A stretch of DNA of 64,000 bases, taken from contig NC_049561.1 of the NCBI RefSeq assembly GCF_013368755.1, forward strand, positions 620,001 through 684,000, written 5' to 3'. Position numbers and translations under genes: made by a program. Below the pieces are notes generated by a model. That model saw nothing but the letters and a program-made list of their open reading frames with translations. It had not been told where the DNA came from and searched no databases. Every line of letters begins with the position of its first letter. The stretch's first letter is position 1. Below, in pieces: positions 1-11,199 of the stretch. This DNA is from Talaromyces rugulosus. Its lineage: Eukaryota; Ascomycota; Eurotiomycetes; Eurotiales; Trichocomaceae.

Positions 1-30
1 CGGATGCACCCCAGCGGTGCGCATGCACCA

Positions 31-353
31 TGTCAGTGGAAGTGCACCATGGCACGTGACTATGCAGGTAACATAGCCAAACATAGCCAGACTATGTTTG
101 GATATGTCAACAACATAGCCAACAGAGCATCGACTATGCTCGCTATGTTTAGGATCAGCTATATAAGGACACTCATTTACCATCATGTATCTAGCTCATT
201 GTGTTTTATTCTCTCAAGCAAATAGCATATTACTATTACTCTTCAACATACTTTGCAGCCTATCATTGCGATAGTACTCTACTTATCCTAGGATTGCCTT
301 ACACAACGTTCTCATCTTGCCTTCTGTTAGCAGAATACCCACCCCGATTCACA
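31..353 (+). repeat. LTR of an LTR retrotransposon (element A)
   Basis: The segment starts TGTCAG and ends ACA, the usual TG...CA form of an LTR. It carries a TATA-like CTATATAAGGAC at about 160-172 and repeated ACATAGCC/CTATG blocks. It is followed at once by TCTTGGTGACGAG, which resembles a fungal primer-binding site. No second copy of this LTR is present in the window, so it is a solo or truncated element. Boundaries are inferred from the termini only; no target-site duplication was verified because the left side runs off the window. Confidence 0.45.
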
Positions 354-1165
354 TCTTGGTGACGAGTTGTTGAACCGATTGACAATATAATAGCAACTTT
401 ACCTTAAGAGTCAATTAGACTGTCACCATTTATGGTTAAGAGAAGATACTAGCCATATATCTTATTTAATTAGAAGTTACTTAAACTACTAAAGAAACTA
501 ATCTTAAATAAAGAGAATATTAAGTCATAACTAGGTTGAATACATAGTGTCTAGAAAGTAGTGAGGATAAATCTCTAGAAGAGTTAGGAGTGATAGTAAT
601 TAATAGTCAATAGAAAGCGCTGACTACTTAACTTTGATGTAGATAATTATATCATAGTTACTACAAAGTACTGAGAAATAGAGTGGCTTAGTAGGAAGCT
701 AGACATCTAGGTAAATAGTCTATACTGAATTAAGAAGTGAATTGGCAACTCTTTTGAATTAGAATTACTAGATAGAATCAATATGTATTCTATATTTTTA
801 CTAGAGAAACTGAGGCGAGCAATAATCATAGAATTATTACTAGGACAGCTGGAAGAGCTAATAGAATCTATTGAGATGAATAGACAGGATGAGTAGATAG
901 TTAAAAAAGTATTAGATGTCTGGGTATACTAGAAAAAGCTTTATTATTAAATAAAATAGTTAGATTATAATATTGATATAGAGTGATACTTAGCTGGAAA
1001 TTTTAAGAATACTTCTATTATATTAAAAAAGTACTATAACTGCTATTTAGAAAAGTCAGGACCACTGAAATACCTCTAGGAATGGTTGAAGGTAGTAAAG
1101 AAAAATAGATTTATGCTAGATAGGGGAGATAATAGTATATTTAAGGATAAGTATGGCCTAGAAGG
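354..1165 (+). pseudogene. Degenerate Ty3/gypsy internal region ending in an integrase chromodomain
   Basis: This is AT-rich sequence with many in-frame stops. From about 890 to 1165, one frame read through its stops resembles the chromodomain and C-terminal tail of fungal gypsy integrases: a WY-x-A-G-NFKN-type block (about 987-1012), then a K-S-G-P-x-x-L block, then an acidic tail. Several stops lie where the family has Trp (TGG to TAG or TGA), the pattern expected from C-to-T/G-to-A decay such as repeat-induced point mutation. The region is far too short for a whole polyprotein, so most of the element is deleted. The part before about 850 is unrecognisable and could belong to element A or B. 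Confidence 0.5.
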
Positions 1166-1171
1166 GGGAGT

Positions 1172-1720
1172 AATATGATGGTCCTGACCCAGGCCTTGGG
1201 AACTAGTAGTGGCGGCCTGAGGTATTACCAAAGAAAAGGAACTGAGAGCGGTACTGAGATAGGAATAATCTTATACGGAACTATAAAAGGAATAGATTAA
1301 TGTACACAAAGGAATATTTCTTATGTAACTAGTGGGAGAGGTTCTTTCTCTTCCTTTTTCTCTTCTTATGTTTGGTTTTCTCGTTGCAGAGTACTCTTAG
1401 AGGATAGGAATCGACTCGTCGTCACACCGATACGGAAATAGGGGAATAAGGATTCCCATGTTGTACAAGAACTCAGATTATTGACGAGGCAGACTAATTG
1501 CCACACCTTCTCGAGACCCCGAGATGGAGCCTTATAAGCTTGAGGCCTTACCCGGGTTTCCGGAGGCCTCAAGCGGTGTATTCTGTACAAGAATATCATC
1601 TACTTTTACTGCATAATTATATAGTACCTCGACACCTAGTCGTCACCTAGTAGGTTCTATGTAACTCGATTAGTCATTCCAGACAACCACTGGAGCAGGC
1701 TACTTGCCTGCTTTACAACA
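1172..1720 (+). repeat. 3' LTR of a second gypsy-type element (element B)
   Basis: A purine-rich tract (GAAGGGGGAG, 1161-1170) sits directly after the integrase tail, as a polypurine tract should. It is followed by ATGATGGTCCTGACC, a start common in fungal gypsy LTRs, and the segment ends near CTTTACAACA. The sequence shows no similarity to the LTR at 31-353, so two elements are juxtaposed or nested here. The exact end is uncertain by some tens of bases. Confidence 0.45.
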
Positions 1721-2283
1721 ATTTATTAAAAACTAAGGTTCAAATCTTAGTATATTGATTCATAGGAATAAAAGCATATAGATTGGTGCCGGACTCCGGA
1801 CTTCATACATGGCCTGAAGCATCAACCGGTAGCGAGGTGCCGGATCTGGGGATAACCTCATGCAGAGATGGAAAGGGGATAGCTCCACCCACTGAGCTCG
1901 GTTATTTATTGTGTAACTAACCTCCAGAGTTTCCTTCTTCTCTTTTCTCCCCATGTTGGTTTCTTTGAGATTCACTGCCTCTAGAGAGAATGACAGTTAT
2001 CACTATGGATACAGATGTAATTTTCATTAATATTATCTTTTACAGTTTAATATAGTAAGAATCAATTAATTATACCAGACTTTATATTATATTAAATATA
2101 TATATATACGGTTATGTAATAAATTTTTGAGAAATTATTGGACCAAAAAAGGCCATTTTATATGGAATTACGCCTGTCCCGGCTGGGGTGTGGAATACGT
2201 TGTAATCTTTCTATTTTCTTTTTTCTAATAATCCGATACATGAAACTTCAGGTTTCTCAATTTTGTTTGTTAACGAATACTCA
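1721..2283. other. Non-coding stretch beside the retroelement remnants
   Basis: No supported gene. The part from 2030 to 2130 is AT-rich with a short TATATATATA run. Probably further decayed repeat or the 3' flank of the neighbouring pseudogene. Confidence 0.5.
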
Positions 2284-3476
2284 TCAAAGATGTCGTTTTA
2301 TTTTTTTGGTTGCCCTAGAATTTCCGTGCTCGTGTTTGGCTGCCTCCTTGAGCATCTCGAATCTCTTCTCAAACAATGCCTTGGCATATATAATTTCTGG
2401 AAACCTAGGGAATTCGGCAAGGTTGCAACCGACATCCTTGAACCCGTTGACCGTTGACCGTAGAGTGCTCTCCCCCACCGAAGGGGTGGCTTTATCGGCT
2501 GGACGCCAGTAGCTACCTTTCTTGCCACAACCATCGCATTTTAAGCGAGACTCAAGATACCTCGTCGGGTTGTGAATGGTCCAAAGGAACTTGGTCGGTC
2601 TGATAAAATCGAGGATTGATTTTATGACAGACAAATTTAGCAGCCACATCTAGTGACATGTCCTGTAATTTTTCGTGTTTTTTCTGGCCTGCGGGCGCAA
2701 GTCGAGACGATCGACTAACCCTGCACAAATATTGTGGGTGATAAACGTGAAATAGGAATCGTTTAAGAGACCTTCCATCCACTTCGAGTTCAAGGTAAAG
2801 CTTGACGTCCTTGAAAGTTCCCCATAGAGGAAAGCGTATGACCTTAGCAGACTTTTTCACCTCGTTCCATACATTCACACCAAAGCAGATCTCCACGATT
2901 GTAGACATATTTTTACGAATCTCGCACATAAAGTCACGATGTGGCCTTAGAATATTTTCGGAATAAAACCAAAGAACATCTTTCTTCTTATCACGTCGGC
3001 ACACCTGATCAAAGATGAAGCTATTGTTTGATGAGAACCCACTGCCATGTAGTAGATAGATTGTTGGGCTCGTTTTGTCGTCGGTTATCTGGCATTCTGG
3101 GTCTCGGACATAGTACGTTGGATTGTATAGATGGTAGGCAAGTGAGGAGTGGATAGAACCACTTGGAAGTAGAAGATGCTGTGAAGATCTCTCCACGCCT
3201 AGCTTCTTTTATGTAGTAGTCTCGTGTTTCACAAACTTGGCGAAGGTAGAGTTAAGATTTTAACCGGACTGTGGACCTATTTGTGAATCTCTTAGCTTGA
3301 TAGCACCAAGTGGAATAAACCTTTTGACTTACGTTTCTTCTAACGGCGCTCCAGATCTTGGATTATGGGGAGATACTGGTCGATCTCTGATAATTTAGCG
3401 TTATTCAAAAAGTAGCTAGGATCTTCGAGAGTGAAATCACCGAATAGGTGAAAAGTGAGGTCTTTGTTGCTCATCG
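2284..3476 (-). pseudogene. Broken, internally deleted paralogue of the 58-60 kb CxxC gene
   Basis: Read on the minus strand, an exon-1-like segment (3476 down to about 3344) begins ATGAGCAACAAAGACC and encodes a HLFGDFTLEDP block matching YHFFGNLRLENP of the gene at 58060. It then hits an in-frame TAG just before a GTAAGT donor. The second part has a TAA (about 3207) where the intact-looking copy has Trp, then a long open stretch (3196-2552) sharing Q-HLL-PSG, NPT-YV, GFSS-N-FIFD--CRRD and LW-F-DV with the other copy. It then jumps, after a deletion of roughly 240 codons and a frame change near 2600, to the C-terminal CxxC-containing part (to 2284). With several stops, a frameshift and a large deletion it is a pseudogene. 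The family function is unknown to me. Confidence 0.75.
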
Positions 3477-4748
3477 TTCTCTCATGTTTTGTTAGATTAG
3501 ATGAGTATTAGAAATCAACTTTCTGAGCGTTGAGTAAGGATGTATATACCCTACTAGCAAGACATTTAGTTGTTTCCAAGTGTCGGAGATATCCAACAAC
3601 AATGTTTGTGTGCGCAGATATTTTGGTGACAGAAATCGACAGGCGGTGTAGGATATTAGCGTTTCATCTCATCTAACAGTCACCCTTTCCAGATTGTAGC
3701 AATAACGAGATAGAAACGAGTTCATAGATAAGTGATAACTAAATTGGTTGACTAGACGCTATCAATTGATGAATACTGAAAAATATATGTCTAATAGTTT
3801 TGTATTCTAGAAGATAGTGTTTACATTTATGACTGCTTTTAACCTGATATATGCCGACAACTCGGCCTCTGGCAACCTGCGGTCACGTGGAAGCAAACAA
3901 AGAAAACAGTTTTTATTAGCGAACCACACACAAATCCTGTACTTATCCTTACACAGTCAATTCAGTCATTTCCCACCAAGCAAAGCCGTCTCATGCGTTC
4001 TAGAGCCCCAAGATCTAAACTGCTTCGTCCAGTTCGACACTATATTGTATATTTATTGGTCTCCTTTATTAAATAGGTTGTATGGATATGTATGTGCTCT
4101 TTGTGAAGAGTAAAGAGTTGGTTGCTACTAATATCTTACCCAAGTTACTCTAGTAAAACGTATATGATTCTGTGTACTATCTGAACCTGACACCGACGCG
4201 TTCTTATAACCCCCATTCCAAACGAGATCACGTGATTCCTCGCGCGGCCTGTAGCCGGCGCGTTAGAGCGCATAATCTCGGTTGCTTTAATGATTGCTTC
4301 AATAAACCAACAGATATACTAGTAATATAATGATAATTAATGTCCGCAAAGATGAGTCGGCCCCGCCGGGCTATGATTACCCCGAGACGACTTCGGTGTG
4401 AATAAACCCGAGTATTTGACGACTTGGCGTGTTTCGTACCGAGTTTCGTTTTGGCGAGAGCACTCGAAATAATAACGCAGTTATTAATATTATTAATAAT
4501 TGTCAGCCACATGCAGTATGTAGGACTAATGGTTGCGATATTTTTGGTCTGGTGGTCAAAAGTCTGTCGAATGCTTACTAAATTATGCAACTAGTTACTA
4601 GTTACAGGCTTAGAGTGAAATACTAATTCAGCTTAATTAGAATAACAGTCATCTCATCGTATTCATGCCTATCAACATGGGTATGGAAGATGAGTCATTA
4701 TACATCGAATAGAAACATGATTTTTTTTGGAAAACACAATTTCATCGT
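3477..4748. other. Gene-free region between pseudogene and aldehyde dehydrogenase
   Basis: No convincing coding region on either strand. It contains an ATCAATTGAT motif at 3761-3770 upstream of the pseudogene; a very similar motif sits at a similar distance upstream of the other paralogue. An AT-palindromic TTAATATTATTAATAA lies at about 4483-4498. The last part is the 3' flank of the dehydrogenase gene. Confidence 0.5.
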
Positions 4749-6319
4749 TCAACTGAAAAGAGCATCGCCAAGGTAGACACGAATGCTCTTGACTTGGGTG
4801 TAGTTCTCCAAAGCATACGAGCCAAGTTCTCGGCCCAGACCAGACTCCTTGTAGCCACCAAATGGCATCTGGTAGTGCAACATGTTGTAGTTGTTGACCC
4901 AAACGGTACCGGCGCGTAGAGCACCAGAGACACGGAGGGCGGTGTTCAGGTTGGTCGTGTGCACGGCCGAGGCGAGACCGTATGTACCGGTGTTGGAAAG
5001 CTTAATGGCTTCTTCCTCATCCTTGAACTTCTGGACGGTGCAGACGGGTCCGAAAATCTCCTCCTGAACAATCTTCATGTCGCTGGTGACGTCGGAGAAG
5101 ATCGTGGGTGCGATGTAGTAACCCTTGTCGCCGACACGCTCGCCGCCAGTGACGACGGTGGCTCCAGCCTTCTTTCCTTCTTCGATGTAGCCCATGATGC
5201 GGTCGTACTGGATCTGGGAAATCTGAGGACCCTGGAAGGTGTCCTTACCGAAGGGGTCGCCGACCTTGTTGGCCTGAGTACGCTTCTTGAAGGCTTCGAT
5301 AAATTTGTCGTAGATGGCTTCGTGGACAAGCACTCGGGAACCGGCGCAGCAGCATTGACCGTGGTTGTAGTAGATACCAAAGTTCACCCAGGAGATGGCA
5401 TTATCCAAGTCGGCATCGGCGAAGACGATGTTGGGCGACTTGCCACCGAGTTCGAGAGTGACCTTCTTGAGGTTGCTCTTGGCGGCGGCCTGCAGAATCT
5501 GGCGACCAACGAGGGTGGATCCGGTGAAGGCAACCTTGTCGATGTCCATGTGGTTAGAAATGGCGGCACCGGCGGTTTTACCGAAACCAGAGACGATGTT
5601 GACAACACCGGGAGGGAAACCGGCCTTCTTTACAAGGGTGGCGGCGAATAAAGCAGACAGAGGGGTCTGTTCAGCGGTCTTGAGGACGATGGTGTTACCG
5701 GTAGCCAGGGCAGGGCCGATCTTCCATGACCACATCAACATGGGGAAGTTCCAGGGGATGATCTGGCCGCAGACACCAACGGGCTCGTGGCGAGTAAAAG
5801 TAAAGTTCTTCTCATCGGTGTCGATGGTCTGACCGACGATCTTGTCGGCCCAGCCACCATAGTAACGAATGCAGCCTGCGGCGTTGTTGATGTCAACCTT
5901 GGACCAGAAGACGGTCTTGCCGTTGTCCAGCGACTCGATGGCAGCCAGGGTTTCAATGTTCTCCTCGAGGAGGTCGGCCAGCTTGGTCAGCAGGCGGCCA
6001 CGCTGAGAGGGGGTAACGTGCTTCCATTCACCCTCGAGGGCGGTGCGGGCGGCCTTGACGGCGATGTCGACATCCTTCTCGGTACCCTCGTGGACGGCAG
6101 TGATGACCTTTTCGTCGTGGGGATTGATGGTCTCGAAGGTCTTGCCGTCGGCACCTTTAACAAACTCATTGTTAATGAACCTAACAGAAGCTGGGTTAGC
6201 CACGAGGAACTATAGGAGCTATTCCCCGCACAAGGAGAGGAGAGAGAGAAGACATACAAGCCAAGGGGCTGCTCGTACGAGACCCCATTGGGAAGAGTGA
6301 TCTGTTGCGAAAGAGACAT
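4749..6319 (-). CDS. aldA: Aldehyde dehydrogenase (NAD(P)+), AldA-like
   Basis: Oxidises aldehydes (acetaldehyde from ethanol or threonine breakdown) to acids; expected cytosolic. The model has two exons: 6319-6258 encoding MSLSQQITLPNGVSYEQPLG, a 77-nt intron (6257-6181, GTATGT...GTTAG), and 6180-4749. Total 497 residues, the normal class-1/2 ALDH length. The splice restores the conserved LFINNEFVKG block, which a start inside exon 2 would lose. Visible family motifs are VTLELGGKSPN (general-base Glu), YNHGQCCCAGSR (nucleophile Cys), the IIPWNFP cofactor loop and the C-terminal MPFGGYKESGLGRE. The sequence closely follows Aspergillus AldA as I remember it; the symbol is by homology. Antisense open frames across it are codon-bias shadows. 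Confidence 0.95.
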
Positions 6320-7946
6320 GATTGTGGCGAACTGTCAGAGAAAGACGTCTGGGGGAGAGAAGAAGACGAGAAACAGGGACGAGAGAGGAGCGAGCGACGC
6401 CCTTAAATGATAGATCATAGAGGGCGCGCGGGGTCGCACCTTCCACAAGAGCCAGAGCGGGCCCCACCGGGGGCGTCATAATTACCTTTTCGGTCAACCT
6501 GCTGCCCGAAAAGGGAAGGCCTAGCGGGACCGCTTCTTGGCGCGGTTCGGAGCGATGGAGAGCTCCTGCCTTTCCTTTCACCCATGCTATAAGACTTAGG
6601 TACTTGCTTATGGGATCGCCCCAAGGTACCCTGGTCTCGTTCCGTACCGTATCGTGTCCCCAGATACCATACGGTATTCAATTCGCTGTCCCTCGATTCT
6701 CCGTTGCCAGCCGATGGGCTTTCCCCCGCATTGGTAGAGCGGGGTCTTGCTCGTCCTACGCTGACCCGACTGCGTCTCTCCTTCTCGGCCGACATGGTTT
6801 TTTTTTTAAATTGTGGGTGGGTATTATTTTTGGTGGTACATAGTATTATTTTCGCTCCACGATTATTATTAATACACAGGGAGAGGACTGTTATCTGTTT
6901 ACCATCAAACTAATACTCTCAAGCCGCAGTTGCGTCGGGAAATGCTTCCTATCTCTGTATCGGGAAATACTTCCTAACTGGATCTGCCCGTTGACATGGG
7001 CGAGCGGAAGCTTAAATTGAAGTCTCACGGATCAAAGGTACGGAGTCCATGAGATTGCTGTACAAACTACTAGTAGAAACCCCACCCGGCCGGGTTGGAA
7101 AATAAGCATGCATCTCGGCTTTCAGATTGGTTGAGTTGGTCGGGACCGGAATGAATTGATTTTCTTTGCCCGGGCATCTGGAGATCCGGTCCATCCACGC
7201 GCGCTTCAATGTTGTATCGACACTACTGGAGCTCCCGAACGTTCAAATCAATTGATGTCAGGGAGCACTATTAGTCGAGATACATATATGTATGAGTAGT
7301 ATTATTATTATCTTAGCTTTTATGTAATGTTTATATAGAAGATTGTTACCCCACTTGCCACACATAAATTTTCTCCTGGGAGATCTTTATGTGTACCATA
7401 GCTGATGCAGCTATGCATCTCGTACTGCCTTTTTACGACACAATTCCTCGTGACTTGACTCGGTAGCTGTGTACATACATTGTACATATATTTCATTCTT
7501 TGAGTGCAGAATCCAATATGTACAGATTAGGACTAGCTCTTTCCATAATAGGATTAACGCGGCAAGATCTTAGCACAATCCAGCTATCTTGAGGCGATGA
7601 TTGGCCACTACCACCTCAAAGTGCCCCACAGAGACAGCATCAGAAACTAGACGACGACGAGACCACCACCATCATCAATATCACCGCCCACGACAACTAA
7701 TGTTCATTTATTTCGAGATCGAACAACTCTGCATCGTATAATCCACACTTCCAATCCCTCGTACTCATAAATATCCACGCTGTGCTCTGTTCGGCAGCTC
7801 GCGCTCCATTGTGGGGCTGATCCCACGTGTCTGAGTGGGCGCGCCAAATTTTTTTCAACGCGGCACTTCACCGACTTCCATCTCAAATCGCGAATTTTTT
7901 TTGTTAGAACTCGACGTGATCGTACCTCAACGCCTGGACATTCAAG
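6320..7946. other. Divergent promoter region, aldA / CTP synthase
   Basis: 1.6 kb between two divergently transcribed genes. The aldA side is C/G-rich with purine runs. The middle (6800-7500) is AT-rich with no conserved frame. The CTP-synthase side has a pyrimidine-rich leader. No additional gene was supported. Confidence 0.55.
6428..6472 (-). promoter_or_regulatory. Cluster of CreA-type carbon-repression sites upstream of aldA
   Basis: Three matches to the SYGGRG consensus lie within 45 bases: GCGGGG at 6428-6433, its complement CCCCAC at 6462-6467, and CCGGGG at 6467-6472. They are 110-155 bp upstream of the aldA start. Glucose repression of acetaldehyde dehydrogenase is established in Aspergillus; binding here is inferred from consensus only. 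Confidence 0.35.
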
Positions 7947-10775
7947 ATGCGTGTGGTACTAGTAAGCGGCGGTGTTATCTCCGGTGTTGGAAAAGGTCAG
8001 TTTTATCCCTTGCCCATGTCGCGTCAGACTTTGAACGCGTTCCGTGGGGAGGTGGTTTTTGACTGATGTGCTTTATCGATAGGAATTATCGGTATGATAC
8101 TGGCCTGTATGGATTGGCGATTCTTTGGTAGACTGATAGAACACGCTTCCAGCCTCTTCGGCTGGACTCTTGCTTAAGACAACTGGGTTGAGAGTGACGG
8201 TATAAAATCTTCATTTCGCTGACTAGCCGGATTTTTACTAACGTTATAATTCTAGGCAATTAAGGTATTCACCTAATGTAAAGTCAAATTTTTATCATGC
8301 TGATAGAATAGATTGATCCATATCTGAACATCGATGCTGGAAGTAAGAAAACCCCTTCCCTAGTATCTTGTTATGGCGTAATACTGACTAAAGTACTCAG
8401 CACTGGGGCCTCTTGAGTGAGCTCGCCGCTAGAAAACATGATGATATACACTACTGACGCTATTCAGACATGGCGAGTGCTTTGTTCTTGCTGACGGGGG
8501 AGGTATGTGCACTCTATATTTCCATTCAGCATCGATATTTGCTCACCTTGTTATCTCAGAATGTGACCTTGACCTTGGAAACTACGAACGGTACATAAGA
8601 CTCGTCCTTAGTATTACCGAACTTGACTTAATTATGTACCGCTAGTTACCTCGGCATCAACCTAACTCGTGACAACAATATCACGACCGGAAAGATCTAC
8701 CAAGAAGTCATTTCCCGCGAGAGAAAAGGGACGTATCTCGGCCGCACAGTCCAGGTCGTTCCTCACATCACGGACATGATCCAGGAATGGATAATGAGGG
8801 TCGCCAAGGTTCCAGTCGATAACTCCGGTGAAACTCCGGATGTCTGTATTAGTATGTATTCAACCTTCGTCGCTAGACGCATGCTGACTTATTCCTCTAG
8901 TCGAACTAGTATGTCTCTTTTACCTGGTCTATCTATAGACGAATTTGGGGTTAACCGCTGCCTTTTTAGGGTGGAACGATCGGGTATGTCCTCTTATGTC
9001 TACAGGAAGTCGAAGTTAACCAGCTAACCCAAAAATTAGTGACATCGAGTCGGCACCTTTTGTCGAGGCATTAGTTCAGCTGAGACACAAGCTGACGAAA
9101 GATCCCGATTCGTCATTTTTCAATATCCAGGTCAGCTTCGTTCCGTCGTAAGTACTATTTCTCCTTGAAAAAAAGTCCTATTGAGACACATAACTAATGA
9201 AGATTCAGGATACACGGAGAAGAAAAGACCAAGCCTACTCAGCACGCCATCAAACAAATGCGGAGCGCTGGATTGATCCCAGATTTGGTAGGTCTTTTCA
9301 CGTCCAAGACAGTCTAGCATTGACTGATAAACCTGGTTGTAGATTGCTTGCCGCTGCGATAATTCGCTCGAGAATGCCACCATCCGGAAGATTGCCACGA
9401 GTTGCCAAGTCGATTACGAACAGGTGATTGGTGTCCACGATATGGAGACTGTCTACGAAGTTCCGCTGCTTCTTCATGAACAAGAGTTGCTCCAACGCCT
9501 ACGATCGGGCTTGAGTCTTGATAAGCTAACCCTGACGCCTGCTATCGCTGCCCAGGGCGCGTCTCTGTGGGAGCTGTGGAAAAAGACCATTATTATTCCC
9601 AAAGAGTCCGCCTCGGTACAGATTGCCTTGGTTGGAAAATATACGCAGCTCATGGATTCTTATCTCAGTGTGGTGAGTTTTCTCTCCCTCTCCCTCTCTT
9701 TTTCTTCTGTCACTGGTCCTACTTGAGAGTTTTCACAGCTAACAGACCTAGGTCAAAGCACTGGAACACGCGGCGATGCATTGTCGCCGCAAGCTAAAGC
9801 TTATCCCGGTAGACTCCGAACACCTGGAACCAGCAACTCAAAAGAAAGAGCCCGGCAAATATCACAAAGCATGGCAGGCTGTTTGTGAAGCCGATGGTGT
9901 GGTTGTTCCAGGTAGCGTCTCCCCCAACCAAGTTAGAGAAGTCGGTTTTTATCGAAATGTACTAAGTCGTGTATAGGTGGGTTTGGTCACCGAGGTACCG
10001 AAGGCATGATCGCCTGTGCCAAATGGGCACGAGAAAACAACAAAAACTTCTTAGGCATTTGCTTGGGAATGCAGGTCGCCACCATTGAAGTTTCGCGGTC
10101 TCTCTGCGGCCACCCTGAAGCTACATCGGAGGAATGGGGAAGCGAATCCCAACATGGGGAGAACTGGGCTATTGTGTTTATGCCCGAGTCTTCCAAGGAG
10201 TATGTTTTCTTTTTCACTATCATTGTCGCCTTTTATACTAAAATAGATTGAACCAACAGACACCTGGGAGGCACAATGAGACTGGGCCTACGCGCAAGTA
10301 ACTTCCAACCTGACAGCGAATGGAGCAAACTCCGGGCTCTCTATGGGGGCGGCGCGTCCTTCACCGAGCGCCACCGACACCGCTACGAGGTGAACCCGGA
10401 CCTAGTTGAGGAACTCGAAAAGGCCGGGCTTCACTTCATTGCCAAGGACGAATCAGGCAAGCGTATGGAGGCTTTTGAGCTCAAGGACCATCCATTCTAC
10501 GTTGGGTGAGTGAAGACAAGTATTGATTTGGTTGATGGATTGCTAATTTTTTTTTCTCTTTCCAGTCTGCAAGCGCATCCCGAGCTGACTAGTAAAGTCA
10601 CACAATGCAGTCCGCCATTCCTGGGGTAAGCATCTATCATTTTACCACCATTATTTTTGAGAGTTGTTTGCTAACTCATAGCAGTCTGGTGGCCGCCAGC
10701 GCTGGAATGCTGGACAAAATCATCGACGAGGCGAAAAACCAAAAGAAGGTGGTGACTGGCGCGGGTCATTTCTAG
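7947..10775 (+). CDS. URA7: CTP synthase (glutamine-hydrolysing), 19 exons
   Basis: Makes CTP from UTP with ATP and glutamine, the last step of pyrimidine nucleotide synthesis; cytosolic. Exons: 7947-7995, 8083-8091, 8153-8199, 8256-8264, 8312-8342, 8401-8416, 8468-8502, 8560-8590, 8646-8851, 8901-8908, 8970-8983, 9040-9147, 9209-9287, 9343-9672, 9752-9911, 9977-10199, 10260-10505, 10566-10625, 10685-10775. All phases join and give 583 residues, the usual length. Motifs: [15 protein letters not shown]-loop, [25 protein letters not shown], then the class-I glutamine amidotransferase with nucleophile Cys in [11 protein letters not shown] and His/Glu in QAHPEL. Five exons are 16 nt or shorter (9, 9, 16, 8, 14). 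The segment after the last long exon is diverged from the usual QYHPEY but keeps His and Glu. The symbol is the yeast orthologue name. Confidence 0.96.
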
Positions 10776-11199
10776 ACGCGCCCATGTGTTTTTCTGCTGG
10801 CAAAAATCAACATTATCGGGTCGTGCTGGGGCAGTGTGTGTTGTTATAGACATGATTATAGACAGCAATCATATCCGACAGTCCACGAGGAACCCTAAAA
10901 AGTCTGGTATTAGGGTCTCGGAGTCAGGGTCTAATTATATATTCAAAATTGCACATTTGATGAACTTGAGATGAAAAAATTGAACATTGAAGCTATAATA
11001 AGAATGACAAACCAAGTAATTTTAAGAGAGGGCTAATAATAATCCCGGCTCAGCCGCACGCCGGCCCAAGTCCAGACCGCACGTGCAGCTAGCTAACCTT
11101 GCAAGCGCGAATCCTGCAGAAAAAATAAATAAACACTAACAGCACCCTCCCTACCTTTGCTTCTGTTGTCAAATACTTGAGTCTACAAAGAATGCCGGC
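10776..11199. other. Short intergenic region
   Basis: 3' flank of CTP synthase and 5' flank of the next gene. An ATG at 11191, nine bases before the chosen start, opens a frame that closes after three codons and could act as a minimal upstream ORF. Confidence 0.5.

Noticed and set aside
1738..1756. GGTTCAAATCTTAG, which looks like a tRNA B-box
   Set aside because: No acceptor, D or anticodon stems can be built around it; probably part of decayed repeat DNA.
2284..2649. 121-codon minus-strand frame as an independent small gene
   Set aside because: It aligns with the C-terminal part of the 58-60 kb protein and is the tail of the broken paralogue.
4959..5651. 230-codon open frame antisense to the aldehyde dehydrogenase gene
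   Set aside because: It mirrors a highly conserved, strongly codon-biased gene; such shadows are common and the protein is low-complexity Gly/Val/Asp-rich with no motif.
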